The translations under genes and the position numbers were made by a program. A stretch of 32,961 nucleotides of DNA from an uncultured Eubacteriales bacterium. Lineage in GTDB: Bacteria; Bacillota; Clostridia; Christensenellales; Aristaeellaceae. Below are positions 23,143-30,298 of the stretch, in pieces. The stretch is taken from assembly GCA_902790495.1 (NCBI GenBank), contig CADASK010000036.1:1-32961 (forward strand). The letters run 5' to 3'. The notes beneath the pieces are model-generated. The model saw only the letters and a program-made list of their open reading frames with translations, did no database searches and was not told the DNA's origin. Numbering within the stretch: the stretch's first letter is position 1; the number at the start of each line of letters is the position of its first letter.

Positions 23143-23312
23143 CGTGAAGCCTCCTTCGGGTGTGATGTTGTCTATGGGGCAGGTTTTCTATCTGGTATGA
23201 TTCCACGTATTTGGTCAATATCCTGCCAGCCGTGACATTTTTTGCAGATTTTTCAAATGACAATTTCATATCAATCTTTACTTTTCTGACAGAGGAGTTT
23301 CCTCTCTATGCG
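23143..23312. other. AT-richer leader region upstream of the EAL gene
   Basis: About 170 bp with lower GC than its surroundings. It should hold the EAL promoter on the minus strand; a TTGACC is present near 23213 but no convincing -10 box lies 17 nt away. I see no small gene. Confidence 0.4.
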
Positions 23313-23450
23313 CAGGGGATTTCGCCGCCTGCGGGCGGTGACCAAAGGGCTTTCCGATCGGTCCGGGGCTGCCGCCCGCTCTCCGCTGAAAACTCCATAA
23401 CATGGAGTTTTCCGAGCGCTCCGAGCCCTTTGGAAACCTTCGGGCCGCAT
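23313..23450 (+). repeat. A/B hairpin repeat, copy 11, with apical module (filled)
   Basis: A stem CGCCGCC with TGCG loop, B stem CCAAAGGGC/GCCCTTTGG, loop TTTCCGATC followed by 65 extra nt at 23360-23424, then GCCCTTTGG and tail AAACCTTCGGGCCGCATC. Apart from the module it differs from copy 12 by little more than one base of the core. Confidence 0.9.
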
Positions 23451-23553
23451 CCTTTGGGTTGAGCTGTTTTATTTGGCTACAGGGGTTATTCTATGAGTAT
23501 TTGGCTTTCCATACGATTGTTCGCGCATACGACCAAAAGCGTGTGCGGGGGGT

Positions 23554-23617
23554 CCGGGGGACACACGTCGCAACGTGTCCCCCGGTGTCCTTTGCTACTT
23601 TCCCACATGGGAAAGTA
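23554..23617. repeat. Two strong adjacent hairpins in a gene-free region
   Basis: CCGGGGGACAC (23554-23564) pairs with GTGTCCCCCGG (23575-23585). Ten bases on, TACTTTCCCA (23596-23605) pairs with TGGGAAAGTA (23608-23617) around a 2-nt centre. No T-tract follows either. They sit between repeat copies 11 and 12 and belong to neither. No coding potential is seen here. Confidence 0.6.
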
Positions 23618-23675
23618 GAACCATCAACTTACGACAGATAGGGTTTTATCATTCAGATTGAATACATTCTATGCA

Positions 23676-23750
23676 GCAGGGGATTTCGCCGCCTGCGGGC
23701 GGCGACCAAAGGGCTTTCCGATCGCCCTTTGGAAACCTTCGGGCCGCATC
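23676..23750 (+). repeat. A/B hairpin repeat, copy 12 (empty)
   Basis: A stem CGCCGCC/GGCGGCG with TGCG loop, B stem CCAAAGGGC/GCCCTTTGG, loop TTTCCGATC, tail as in copy 11. It is the module-free counterpart of copy 11, about 360 bp away on the same strand. Confidence 0.9.
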
Positions 23751-23784
23751 TTTATTCTTGAGCTGTTTTTTATGGCAGCAGGGA

Positions 23785-23807
23785 GATTCCGCGCCTGCGG
23801 GCGCGGG
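23785..23807 (+). repeat. A/B hairpin repeat, copy 13, hairpin A only
   Basis: CCGCGCC-TGCG-GGCGCGG remains; hairpin B is absent. It ends 2 bp before the -35 box of the M42 peptidase promoter. Confidence 0.7.
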
Positions 23808-23808
23808 C

Positions 23809-23837
23809 TTGCACAATTCTGGCATTCGTGCTAAGAT
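23809..23837 (+). promoter_or_regulatory. Promoter of the M42 peptidase gene
   Basis: TTGCAC (23809-23814), 17-nt spacer, TAAGAT (23832-23837), 60 nt before the start codon. Confidence 0.65.
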
Positions 23838-23896
23838 GACTGCGGTTTCGGGATATCATCCATCTGTGATCACATACTGAAGGGAGTCTATCGCTC

Positions 23897-24946
23897 ATGA
23901 GCGCATCCAATACCTTTGCCTTTGACGAGGCGTACTGCCTCGACCAATTCCGCCGCCTGCTTGCCATCGATTCCACCACCAGCCAGTTCCGGGAGATCCA
24001 GGACTACGTCGTCGGCGAGATCGGGCGCCTCGGCTTCCCCGTGACAGTCACCCACAAGGGCGGCGTCATCGCTGACCTGGGCGGCGAGGGCAATCCCCTG
24101 GTCGTCAGCGCGCACCTGGACGACATCGGCCTGATGGTGCGCCACATCAACGCGGACGGCACGCTGAACGTGTGCTCCGTCGGCGGCCTCTATCCGCTGT
24201 ACTGCCTGGAGGAAAACGTGCGCGTCTACACCCGGGACGGCAAGGTCTACACCGGCACCGTCTGCCGCACGCCTAACTCCATCCACGTCACCGAGGAGGA
24301 GCTGCGCACCACCCTCAGCGACTACCGCAAGAATGTGTGCGTCGTGCTGGACGAGCCGGTGAAGTGCGCCGAGGACACCCGCGCCCTGGGCGTGGAGACC
24401 GGCGACATCATCGCCCTGGAGACCCGCATGACCATCTCCAACGGCTACATCAAGAGCCGCTTCGTGGACGACAAGGCCTGCGCCGCCGTGCTGCTGGCCG
24501 CCATGAAGTATATCAAGGAAAACAAGGTCGCCCTGCCCCGCAAGGTGCTGGCCTACTTCGCCATGTATGAGGAGATCGGCCACGGCACTACCTACCTGCC
24601 CGAGGGCGTGAAGGACTACCTGGCCCTGGACATCGCCCCCACCGGCCCCGAGCAGAACTCCGAGGAGCACCTGGTGTCCATCTTTGCCAAGGACTCCCGC
24701 TTCCCCTACCACTGGGAGATGACCAGCGAGCTGCGGGAGACCGCCATCCGCTGCGGCATCGACTATGTGATGGACATCTTCACCCCCCACTACGGCACCG
24801 ACGGCGACGCCTCCGTGCTGGCCGGCTACGACATCCGCCACGCCGCCATCGGCCCCGGCACCGCCAACAGCCACGGCTACGAGCGCACCCACATCGACGG
24901 CCTGAAGAACACCTACGCCCTGACGCTGGCCTACATGCTGCGCTGA
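23897..24946 (+). CDS. M42 family metallopeptidase (glutamyl/deblocking aminopeptidase type)
   Basis: 349 aa, usual length. Co-catalytic metal aminopeptidase, forming large cytoplasmic assemblies in known members and trimming peptides from the N-terminus. The ligands can be traced: His73 in SAHLDDIG, Asp191 (bridging, FVDDKA), Glu225-Glu226 in YEEIGHG (one catalytic, one metal), the Asp of ALDIAPTG, and His326 in SHGYERTH. The PDZ-like insert typical of M42 lies around 90-165. The start at 23897 has AGGGAG (23881-23886) 10 nt upstream. No signal peptide. It is a single-gene unit with its own promoter. With the DmpA and M55 enzymes it gives three aminopeptidases in this window, though it is not linked to them. 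Confidence 0.92.
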   Translation: MSASNTFAFDEAYCLDQFRRLLAIDSTTSQFREIQDYVVGEIGRLGFPVTVTHKGGVIADLGGEGNPLVVSAHLDDIGLMVRHINADGTLNVCSVGGLYPLYCLEENVRVYTRDGKVYTGTVCRTPNSIHVTEEELRTTLSDYRKNVCVVLDEPVKCAEDTRALGVETGDIIALETRMTISNGYIKSRFVDDKACAAVLLAAMKYIKENKVALPRKVLAYFAMYEEIGHGTTYLPEGVKDYLALDIAPTGPEQNSEEHLVSIFAKDSRFPYHWEMTSELRETAIRCGIDYVMDIFTPHYGTDGDASVLAGYDIRHAAIGPGTANSHGYERTHIDGLKNTYALTLAYMLR

Positions 24947-25027
24947 AGTTAAACATTTTGTCATCTTTTCGTTGCACAATCGACCTGTTCTGAGAAGAAT
25001 TGGCTGATTGTCGTTCCGGATTTGCTC
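24947..25027 (+). other. 3' region of the M42 gene
   Basis: A weak inverted repeat ACAATC/GATTGT (about 24977-25013) with a small inner TTCT/AGAA stem. No T-tract, so termination is uncertain. Nothing else is seen before the pyrR promoter. Confidence 0.3.
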
Positions 25028-25056
25028 TTTACAAACCCACGGAACTATGCTATACT
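25028..25056 (+). promoter_or_regulatory. Promoter of the pyrR-uraA operon
   Basis: TTTACA (25028-25033), 17-nt spacer, TATACT (25051-25056). Transcription should start near 25063, just before the PyrR attenuator. Confidence 0.82.
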
Positions 25057-25075
25057 GCGCACGGTCATCCAAGCG

Positions 25076-25225
25076 ACCCCTTTAAGGACAGCACAGAGAG
25101 GCTGGAAAGGCGAAGCGGCGATGGAACACCAGACAGGGCCAAGCATTCCCGCATGTCCGGTGACATAGCATGAGCAAAACTGCGCCTTTTCCGCCAATCC
25201 AGCGGAAAAGGCGTTTCTTCTTTTC
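25076..25225 (+). promoter_or_regulatory. PyrR-dependent transcription attenuator
   Basis: The PyrR recognition loop CAGAGAGGCT (25094-25103) is held by AGC/GCT and CCTTT/AAAGG stems (anti-antiterminator). The terminator is CGCCTTTTCCGC (25183-25194) with GCGGAAAAGGCG (25202-25213), followed by a T-rich tract to 25225. GGAAAGGCG (25104-25112), next to the PyrR loop, can instead pair with the terminator's left arm CGCCTTTTCC with one bulge, forming the antiterminator. UMP-bound PyrR would hold the first stem and let the terminator form, cutting pyrR-uraA expression when pyrimidines are plentiful. All three competing elements are visible. Confidence 0.9.
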
Positions 25226-25259
25226 TGCCCGCGAGTCCAAAAGCTCAAACAAGAGCGAC

Positions 25260-25316
25260 GCGAAGGGGTGCAGGGGGCGATCGCAAAGCCCCCTGCCCGC
25301 GCCCGCAGGCGCGGAA
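25260..25316 (-). repeat. A/B hairpin repeat, copy 14
   Basis: Minus-strand copy with A stem CGCGCC/GGCGCG, TGCG loop, B stem CAGGGGGC/GCCCCCTG and loop TTTGCGATC. It lies inside the pyrR leader between the attenuator terminator and the Shine-Dalgarno. Confidence 0.85.
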
Positions 25317-25370
25317 CCCCTGCAGAAAGACCAAACGGCTTCACGAATGACCCAGAATGGAGCACCTCCT

Positions 25371-25922
25371 ATGACAGAGACCAAGCCCGGCCAGCTCAAG
25401 GCCCAGCTCATGGACAGCGCGGCCATGCAGCGCGCGGTCAACCGCATGGCGCACGAAATCATCGAGCGCCTGGAGCCGCTGGAAAACGTCCTCCTGGTGG
25501 GCATCCGCCGCCGCGGCGTCCCGCTGGCCCAGCGCCTGGCCGACACCATCTCCCGCTACGAGGGCGTGACCGTCCCCGTGGGCGAGGTGGACATCACCCT
25601 CTACCGCGACGACCTGACCCGCATCGCGGATCAGCCGAGGGTCGGCGGGGCCAGCCTCCCCGAGGACGTGACCGGCCGCACCGTGGTGCTGGTGGACGAC
25701 GTGGTCTACACCGGCCGCACCGCCCGCGCCGCCATGGAGGCCATTCTCGCCCAGGGCCGCGCCCAGCGCATCCTGCTGGCGGTGCTCATCGACCGCGGCC
25801 ACCGCGAGCTGCCCATCCGGGCGGACTTCGTGGGCAAGAACATCCCGACCTCGCACACCGAGCGCGTGGGCGTGCGTGTGACCGAGATCGACGGCGACGA
25901 CGGCGTCGCCCTCTACGAATGA
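25371..25922 (+). CDS. pyrR: PyrR, pyrimidine operon attenuator / uracil phosphoribosyltransferase
   Basis: 183 aa, typical. Binds mRNA leaders with UMP or UTP to promote termination, and has the type I phosphoribosyltransferase fold, often with weak uracil phosphoribosyltransferase activity. The PRPP loop is [17 protein letters not shown] (105-121); [13 protein letters not shown] (41-53) and [13 protein letters not shown] (70-82) are family hallmarks, with the basic RRR in the RNA-binding face. Start at the ATG at 25371, 8 nt after GGAG (25359-25362); the frame upstream passes through repeat copy 14 and is not coding. It is first in an operon with uraA and is controlled by its own attenuator at 25076-25225. 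The biosynthetic pyr genes are not in the window. Confidence 0.95.
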   Translation: MTETKPGQLKAQLMDSAAMQRAVNRMAHEIIERLEPLENVLLVGIRRRGVPLAQRLADTISRYEGVTVPVGEVDITLYRDDLTRIADQPRVGGASLPEDVTGRTVVLVDDVVYTGRTARAAMEAILAQGRAQRILLAVLIDRGHRELPIRADFVGKNIPTSHTERVGVRVTEIDGDDGVALYE

Positions 25923-25991
25923 TGGGATCCGGCCTCCGCCGGTGAACATAGATGAACCGATGTGACTCAAGCGACAGGAAGGAAGGACATC

Positions 25992-27326
25992 ATGAAGAAT
26001 CAAAACGAGAAACTGTCCACAGGCAAGTTTGCGCTGCTGGGCTTCCAGCACATGTTCGCCATGTTCGGCGCGACCGTGCTCGTGCCGACGCTCACCGGGC
26101 TGTCCATCAGCGCCACACTGTTGTTCGCGGGTCTGGGAACGCTGCTGTTCCACCTGATCACCGGACGCAAGGTGCCCGCGTTCCTGGGCTCCTCCTTCGC
26201 CTTCCTGGGCGGCTACGCTGCGGTGCGCACCCTGGTGCAGGCCGGCCTGCCGGACGCACCCTCCAACGCCTGGATCCCCTACGCCGGCCTGGGCGTGCTG
26301 TGCGCCGGCCTGGTCTACGTGGTCGTGTCCCTCCTCTTTAAGGCCTTCGGCCCCAACCGCGTCATGCGGTATTTCCCGCCGATCGTGACCGGCCCCATCA
26401 TCATCTGCATCGGCATCACCCTGGCCAACAGCGCCATCAACAACTGCGCCACCAACTGGTGGATCGCCCTGCTGGCCGTGGTCATCGTGGTCATCTGCAA
26501 CATCTGGGGCAAGGGCATGGTCAAGATCATCCCGATCCTGCTGGGCGTCGTCGGCTCCTACGCGGTGGCGGCCCTGTGCGGCCTGGTGGACTTCACCCCC
26601 GTCAAGGAAGCGGCCTGGATCGGCCTGCCCTTCAAGACCGAGGAAACCGTCTTCTCCCTCTTCGGCAAGGCTGACAGCTCCCTGATCATCTCCACCATCG
26701 TCGCCATGGTCCCGATCTCCATCGCCACCATGATGGAGCACATCGGCGACATGTGCGCCATCTCCTCCACCGTCGGCGAGAACTTCGTGGAAGACCCCGG
26801 CCTGCACCGCACCCTGCTGGGTGACGGCCTGGCCACCTCCCTGGCCGCCATGTTCGGCGCACCCGCGAACACCACCTACGGCGAGAACACCGGCGTGCTG
26901 GCCCTGACCGGCGTGTACAACCCCTCGGTCGTCCGCATGGCCGCCGTGCTGGCCATCGTCTTCTCCTTCTGCCCCAAGTTCGCCGCCCTGATCTACTGCA
27001 TGCCCGCTGCCACCATCGGCGGTGTGTCCCTGATCCTCTACGGCATGATCTCCGCGGTCGGCGTGCGCAACGTGGTGGAAAACCAGGTGGACTTCACCAA
27101 GAGCCGCAACGTCATCATCGCGGCCCTGATCATGTCCCTGGCCCTGGGCATCGCCTTCTCCAGCGTCGGCGCCATCGCCTTCACCATCGGCGGCGTGAAA
27201 ATCTCCCTGTCCGGCCTGGCGGTCGCCTCCCTGGTGGGCATCCTGCTCAACGCCATCCTGCCCGGCAACGACTATGTCTTCGGCAAGAGCGACCTGGGCG
27301 ACAAGTCTGTGAACTTCAAGGTGTAA
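25992..27326 (+). CDS. uraA: Uracil permease, NCS2 family
   Basis: 444 aa with about 14 membrane segments, the NCS2/UraA layout. Imports uracil with protons. Family motifs: LLGFQHMFAMFGATVLVPTL at the N-terminus, the TM3/TM8 region with SSFAFLGGY and MVPISIATMMEHIGD (the Glu in EHIGD is the substrate-binding acid), and FGAPANTTYGENTGVLALTGV near TM10, where NTTYGENTG is the conserved uracil site. Start at the ATG at 25992, just after GGAAGGAAGGA. It follows pyrR by 69 bp, so uracil uptake is under the same attenuator. A 16-bp bidirectional terminator follows. Confidence 0.95.
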   Translation: MKNQNEKLSTGKFALLGFQHMFAMFGATVLVPTLTGLSISATLLFAGLGTLLFHLITGRKVPAFLGSSFAFLGGYAAVRTLVQAGLPDAPSNAWIPYAGLGVLCAGLVYVVVSLLFKAFGPNRVMRYFPPIVTGPIIICIGITLANSAINNCATNWWIALLAVVIVVICNIWGKGMVKIIPILLGVVGSYAVAALCGLVDFTPVKEAAWIGLPFKTEETVFSLFGKADSSLIISTIVAMVPISIATMMEHIGDMCAISSTVGENFVEDPGLHRTLLGDGLATSLAAMFGAPANTTYGENTGVLALTGVYNPSVVRMAAVLAIVFSFCPKFAALIYCMPAATIGGVSLILYGMISAVGVRNVVENQVDFTKSRNVIIAALIMSLALGIAFSSVGAIAFTIGGVKISLSGLAVASLVGILLNAILPGNDYVFGKSDLGDKSVNFKV

Positions 27327-27341
27327 TCGAAAGCGAATACA

Positions 27342-27383
27342 GCATAACAAAAGGACGGCCCGCAGGTCGTCCTTTTGTTATGC
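27342..27383. terminator. Bidirectional terminator between uraA and the GH94 gene
   Basis: A perfect 16-bp inverted repeat starting GCATAACAAAAGGACG (27342-27357) and closing at 27368-27383, with A/T runs in the stem on both sides. It serves two convergent genes. Confidence 0.92.
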
Positions 27384-27392
27384 CTTTGTTGT

Positions 27393-29831
27393 TTAGCCCA
27401 TCACGACGCGGACTTCGCACACGCTGCCGGCCTTCGCCACGGGCAGCACGTTGCCCTCGATGGCCTGGCCGTCCACGGTGACCTGCTTCACGCCCTTCTG
27501 CACGCCGTCCGGGTTCTCCACCGTGATGCGGTACTCCGCGCCGCGGTAGACGCGCTTCACCGTGAAGCCGCCCAGGGTGTGGGGAATGCAGGGATCGATG
27601 CGCAGGCCCTTCAGCGTGGGCTGCACGCCCAGGATGTACTGGCTCACGTTGACGAAGGTCCAGGCCGCGGTGCCGGTCAGCCAGGAGTTCTTGGCCTCGC
27701 CGAAGGTGGCCGCGTCCTTGCCCGCGATCATCTGGGAGTACACATAGGGCTCGGTGCGGTGGATCTCGCTGATGTCCTCAATGTAGGCGGGCGAGGTGCG
27801 GCTGTAGACCTGGAAGGCGCGGTCGCCGCGGCCCACCACGCACTCGGCGCAGGAGATCCAGGGGTTGTTGTGGCAGAAGATGCCCGCGTTCTCCTTGTAT
27901 CCCGGCGGGTAGGAGGAGATTTCGCCCAGCTCCAGGTGGTAGCGGGTGTAGGCCGGCTGCAGCAGCACGATGCCGTACTTGGTGTCCAGCCGCTCCTCCA
28001 CGCTCTGCATGGCCTGCAGAGCCTCGCCCGTCTTCAGGCCGACCTCGCCCATGACGCACATGCCCTGGGGCTCGATGAAGATCTGGCCCTCCTCGCACTC
28101 CCTGCCGCCGACCACGTGGCCCTCGGCGTCGTAGGCGCGGCGGAACCAGGCGCCGTCCCAGCCGCCGCCGTGCAGGATCGCGTCCTCCATCTTTTCGACG
28201 GAGGCGCGGGCCGCAGCCGCCTCGTCTGTCAGGCCGCGGAGCTCCAGCAGATCCGCCCACTCCTTGCCGTACTTGGCGAACATGCCGGCGATGAAGACGC
28301 TCTCCGCCACGGGGCCGTCGCTGGGGCCGCTGGTCTGGAAGCTCTCGCCGGGCTCGTCGGAGAAGCAGTTGAGGTTCAGGCAGTCGTTCCAGTCGGCGCG
28401 GCCGATCAGCGGCAGGCCGTGGGGGCCCTTGTGGGTATCGGTGTAGCCGAAGGAGCGGCGCAGGTGCTCCATGAGGGTGGCGGTGTTGTTCGGGTCGCAG
28501 TCGAAGGCCACCTGCTCGTCCAGGATGGTCTCGTCGCCGGTCTCCCGCACGTAGGCGCAGGTGGCGGCCACCAGCCACAGCGGGTCGTCGTTGAAGCCGC
28601 TGCCGATGTCGGCGTTGCCCTTCTTGGTCAGTGGCTGATACTGATGGTAGCTGGAGCCGTCCTCGAACTGGGTGGCGGCGATATCCAGGATGCGCTCGCG
28701 GGCGCGCTCGGGGATCAGGTGCACGAAGCCCAGCAGGTCCTGGCAGCTGTCGCGGAAGCCCATGCCGCGGCCGGTGCCGCTCTCATAGTAGGAGGCGCTG
28801 CGGCTCATGTTGAAGGTCACCATGCACTGGTACTGGTGCCAGGTGTTGACCATGCGGTTGAGCTTCTCGTCCGGGGACGTGATGGTGAAGCGCTCCAGCA
28901 GGCCCTTCCAATAGGCGCGCAGGGCGGAGAGCGCCTCGTCCACCTGGGCGTCCGTGGCGTACTTGGCCAGCAGGGCGTGGGCGCGGGTCTTGTTGACGAC
29001 GCCGGGCGCGGCCCACTTCTCCGCCTTCGGGTTCTCGATGAAGGCCAGCACGAACACGAGGCTGCGGGTCTCGCCGGGCTGCAGCTTCAGGTGGAAGTGG
29101 TGCACCCCCACCGGCGACCAGCCGTGGGCGATGGAGTTTGAGCACTTGCCGTTCTCCACCGCGGCGGGGTTCGCGGCGGAGCGGTACGCGCCCAGGAAGG
29201 CGTCGCGGCTCGTCTCGAAGCTGTCCGGCACCGCGTTGGCGGCGAACACGGTGTAGTGGCGGCGGCGCTCGCGGTACTCGGTCTTGTGGTAGATCGCGCC
29301 GCCCTCGACCTCCACCTCGCCCGTGGAGTAGTTGCGCTGGAAGTTGTTCGCGTCGTCCACCGCGTTGTACAGGCAGAACTCGATGTAGCTGAACAGGTCG
29401 ATTTCCTTCGGCGCGCCGGTGGTGTTCTGCACCTTGACGCGGATCACCTCGCAGGGATCGCCCACGGGCACGAACATCTCCTGGGTCGCGGCGATGCCGT
29501 TCTTCGCACCCTCGATCACCGTGTAGCCCAGGCCGTGACGGCAGGTGTAGCTGTCCAGCTCGGTCTGGGTCGGCTGCCAGCCGGGATTCCACACCGTATC
29601 GCCGTCCTTGATATAGAAGCGGTGACCCTCGCTGTCCGTCGGCACGTTGTTGTAGCGGTAGCGGGTCAGCCGCAGCAGCTTGGCGTCACGGTAGAAGCTG
29701 TAGCCGCCGGCCGTGTTGGAGACCAAGCTGAAGAAGCCGTCCGTGCCCAGGTAGTTGATCCAGGGCAGCGGCGTGCGGGGCGTGGTGATGACGTACTCCT
29801 GGCGGAGATCGTCGAAGTGTCCGAATCGCAT
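27393..29831 (-). CDS. GH94 family glycoside phosphorylase (cellobiose phosphorylase-like)
   Basis: 812 aa, the size of cellobiose phosphorylase. It would split a beta-glucoside with phosphate to give alpha-glucose 1-phosphate, saving ATP. The N-terminus [14 protein letters not shown] with PLPWINYLG and NTAGGYSFY is characteristic; the helical barrel has [25 protein letters not shown] and [10 protein letters not shown], where Asp483 is the expected general acid, and [10 protein letters not shown] closes the barrel. The sugar specificity (cellobiose or another beta-disaccharide) cannot be fixed from sequence. The start at 29831 has GGAGGAGG about 9 nt upstream. No signal peptide, so it works on imported sugar; no transporter is in the window. 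Product glucose 1-phosphate is also the RfbF substrate, but the genes are far apart. Confidence 0.93.
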   Translation of the reverse strand: MRFGHFDDLRQEYVITTPRTPLPWINYLGTDGFFSLVSNTAGGYSFYRDAKLLRLTRYRYNNVPTDSEGHRFYIKDGDTVWNPGWQPTQTELDSYTCRHGLGYTVIEGAKNGIAATQEMFVPVGDPCEVIRVKVQNTTGAPKEIDLFSYIEFCLYNAVDDANNFQRNYSTGEVEVEGGAIYHKTEYRERRRHYTVFAANAVPDSFETSRDAFLGAYRSAANPAAVENGKCSNSIAHGWSPVGVHHFHLKLQPGETRSLVFVLAFIENPKAEKWAAPGVVNKTRAHALLAKYATDAQVDEALSALRAYWKGLLERFTITSPDEKLNRMVNTWHQYQCMVTFNMSRSASYYESGTGRGMGFRDSCQDLLGFVHLIPERARERILDIAATQFEDGSSYHQYQPLTKKGNADIGSGFNDDPLWLVAATCAYVRETGDETILDEQVAFDCDPNNTATLMEHLRRSFGYTDTHKGPHGLPLIGRADWNDCLNLNCFSDEPGESFQTSGPSDGPVAESVFIAGMFAKYGKEWADLLELRGLTDEAAAARASVEKMEDAILHGGGWDGAWFRRAYDAEGHVVGGRECEEGQIFIEPQGMCVMGEVGLKTGEALQAMQSVEERLDTKYGIVLLQPAYTRYHLELGEISSYPPGYKENAGIFCHNNPWISCAECVVGRGDRAFQVYSRTSPAYIEDISEIHRTEPYVYSQMIAGKDAATFGEAKNSWLTGTAAWTFVNVSQYILGVQPTLKGLRIDPCIPHTLGGFTVKRVYRGAEYRITVENPDGVQKGVKQVTVDGQAIEGNVLPVAKAGSVCEVRVVMG

Positions 29832-29872
29832 GGCAGGTTGCCTCCTCCTCTTGCTGTGGAAATTGTGCCTCT

Positions 29873-29878
29873 ATTATA
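29873..29878 (-). promoter_or_regulatory. Candidate -10 box of the GH94 gene
   Basis: TATAAT on the minus strand, 41 nt before the start codon. No good -35 match lies 17 nt upstream, so an activator may be needed, or the call is wrong. Confidence 0.45.
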
Positions 29879-29915
29879 CCACTTTCTCCGCGTTTGAACA
29901 GAGCAAGTTTTTCGC

Positions 29916-29944
29916 TTGACATATACCCCCATAGGGTATATAAT
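29916..29944 (+). promoter_or_regulatory. csoR-copA promoter with CsoR operator in the spacer
   Basis: A perfect TTGACA (29916-29921), 17-nt spacer and TATAAT (29939-29944). The spacer holds a palindrome ATATACCC-CCAT-GGGTATAT-like (about 29921-29942), matching known CsoR operators with their TACCCC/GGGGTA core. Bound CsoR would cover both boxes; Cu(I) would release it. Confidence 0.9.
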
Positions 29945-29970
29945 GCCCTCGCTAGAAGGGAGTGAACGCG

Positions 29971-30285
29971 ATGTCTGACCAGGTTCGTCAGGAAGCCTGC
30001 TGCTGCGCGCGCAAGAAAAAGCGCACGCCTGAGGAGGTGCAGGCCCTCGCCCACCGGCTCAACCGCGTGGAGGGGCAGATCCGCGGCATCCGCGCCATGC
30101 TGGAGAAGGACGCCTACTGTCCCGACATTCTCACCCAGGTGGCCGCCGCCACCGCGGCGCTGCAGTCCTTCGGCCGCGAGCTGCTGGCCAGCCACATCCG
30201 CTCCTGCGTGGTGGAGGACATCCACAGCGGCAAGGACGAAGCCGCGGATGAGCTGATTGCAACCCTGCAAAAGTTTCTGAAATAG
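29971..30285 (+). CDS. csoR: CsoR copper-sensing repressor
   Basis: 104 aa, all-helical DUF156 family. The Cu(I) ligands are Cys50 (AYCPDIL), His75 and Cys79 (ASHIRSC), the Cys-His-Cys set of true CsoR rather than RcnR/FrmR or CstR types. [15 protein letters not shown] (30-44) is the conserved DNA-binding helix. The N-terminal [10 protein letters not shown] has three extra cysteines in a row, unusual, possibly an added metal or thiol site. Start at the ATG at 29971, 8 nt after AGAAGGGAG; a GTG at 29962 overlaps that ribosome site and is unlikely. copA follows 13 bp later. The operator in its own promoter shows autoregulation. Confidence 0.95.
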   Translation: MSDQVRQEACCCARKKKRTPEEVQALAHRLNRVEGQIRGIRAMLEKDAYCPDILTQVAAATAALQSFGRELLASHIRSCVVEDIHSGKDEAADELIATLQKFLK

Positions 30286-30298
30286 GAGTTTTTTCTCA

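Noticed and set aside
2103-25316. Repeats as coding sequence (several frames read through them, giving ARARRRG-like peptides)
   Set aside because: Copies occur on both strands, in different frames, with stem-preserving changes and no ribosome sites; the reading is accidental.
2103-25316. Repeats as a CRISPR array
   Set aside because: Copies are dispersed over 23 kb, inverted, of unequal length and not separated by regular spacers; no cas genes.
25341-27350. Minus-strand open frame of 669 codons opposite pyrR and uraA
   Set aside because: Product is a repetitive Gly/His/Asp-rich string with no known domain; it is antisense to two clear genes and crosses the pyrR leader.
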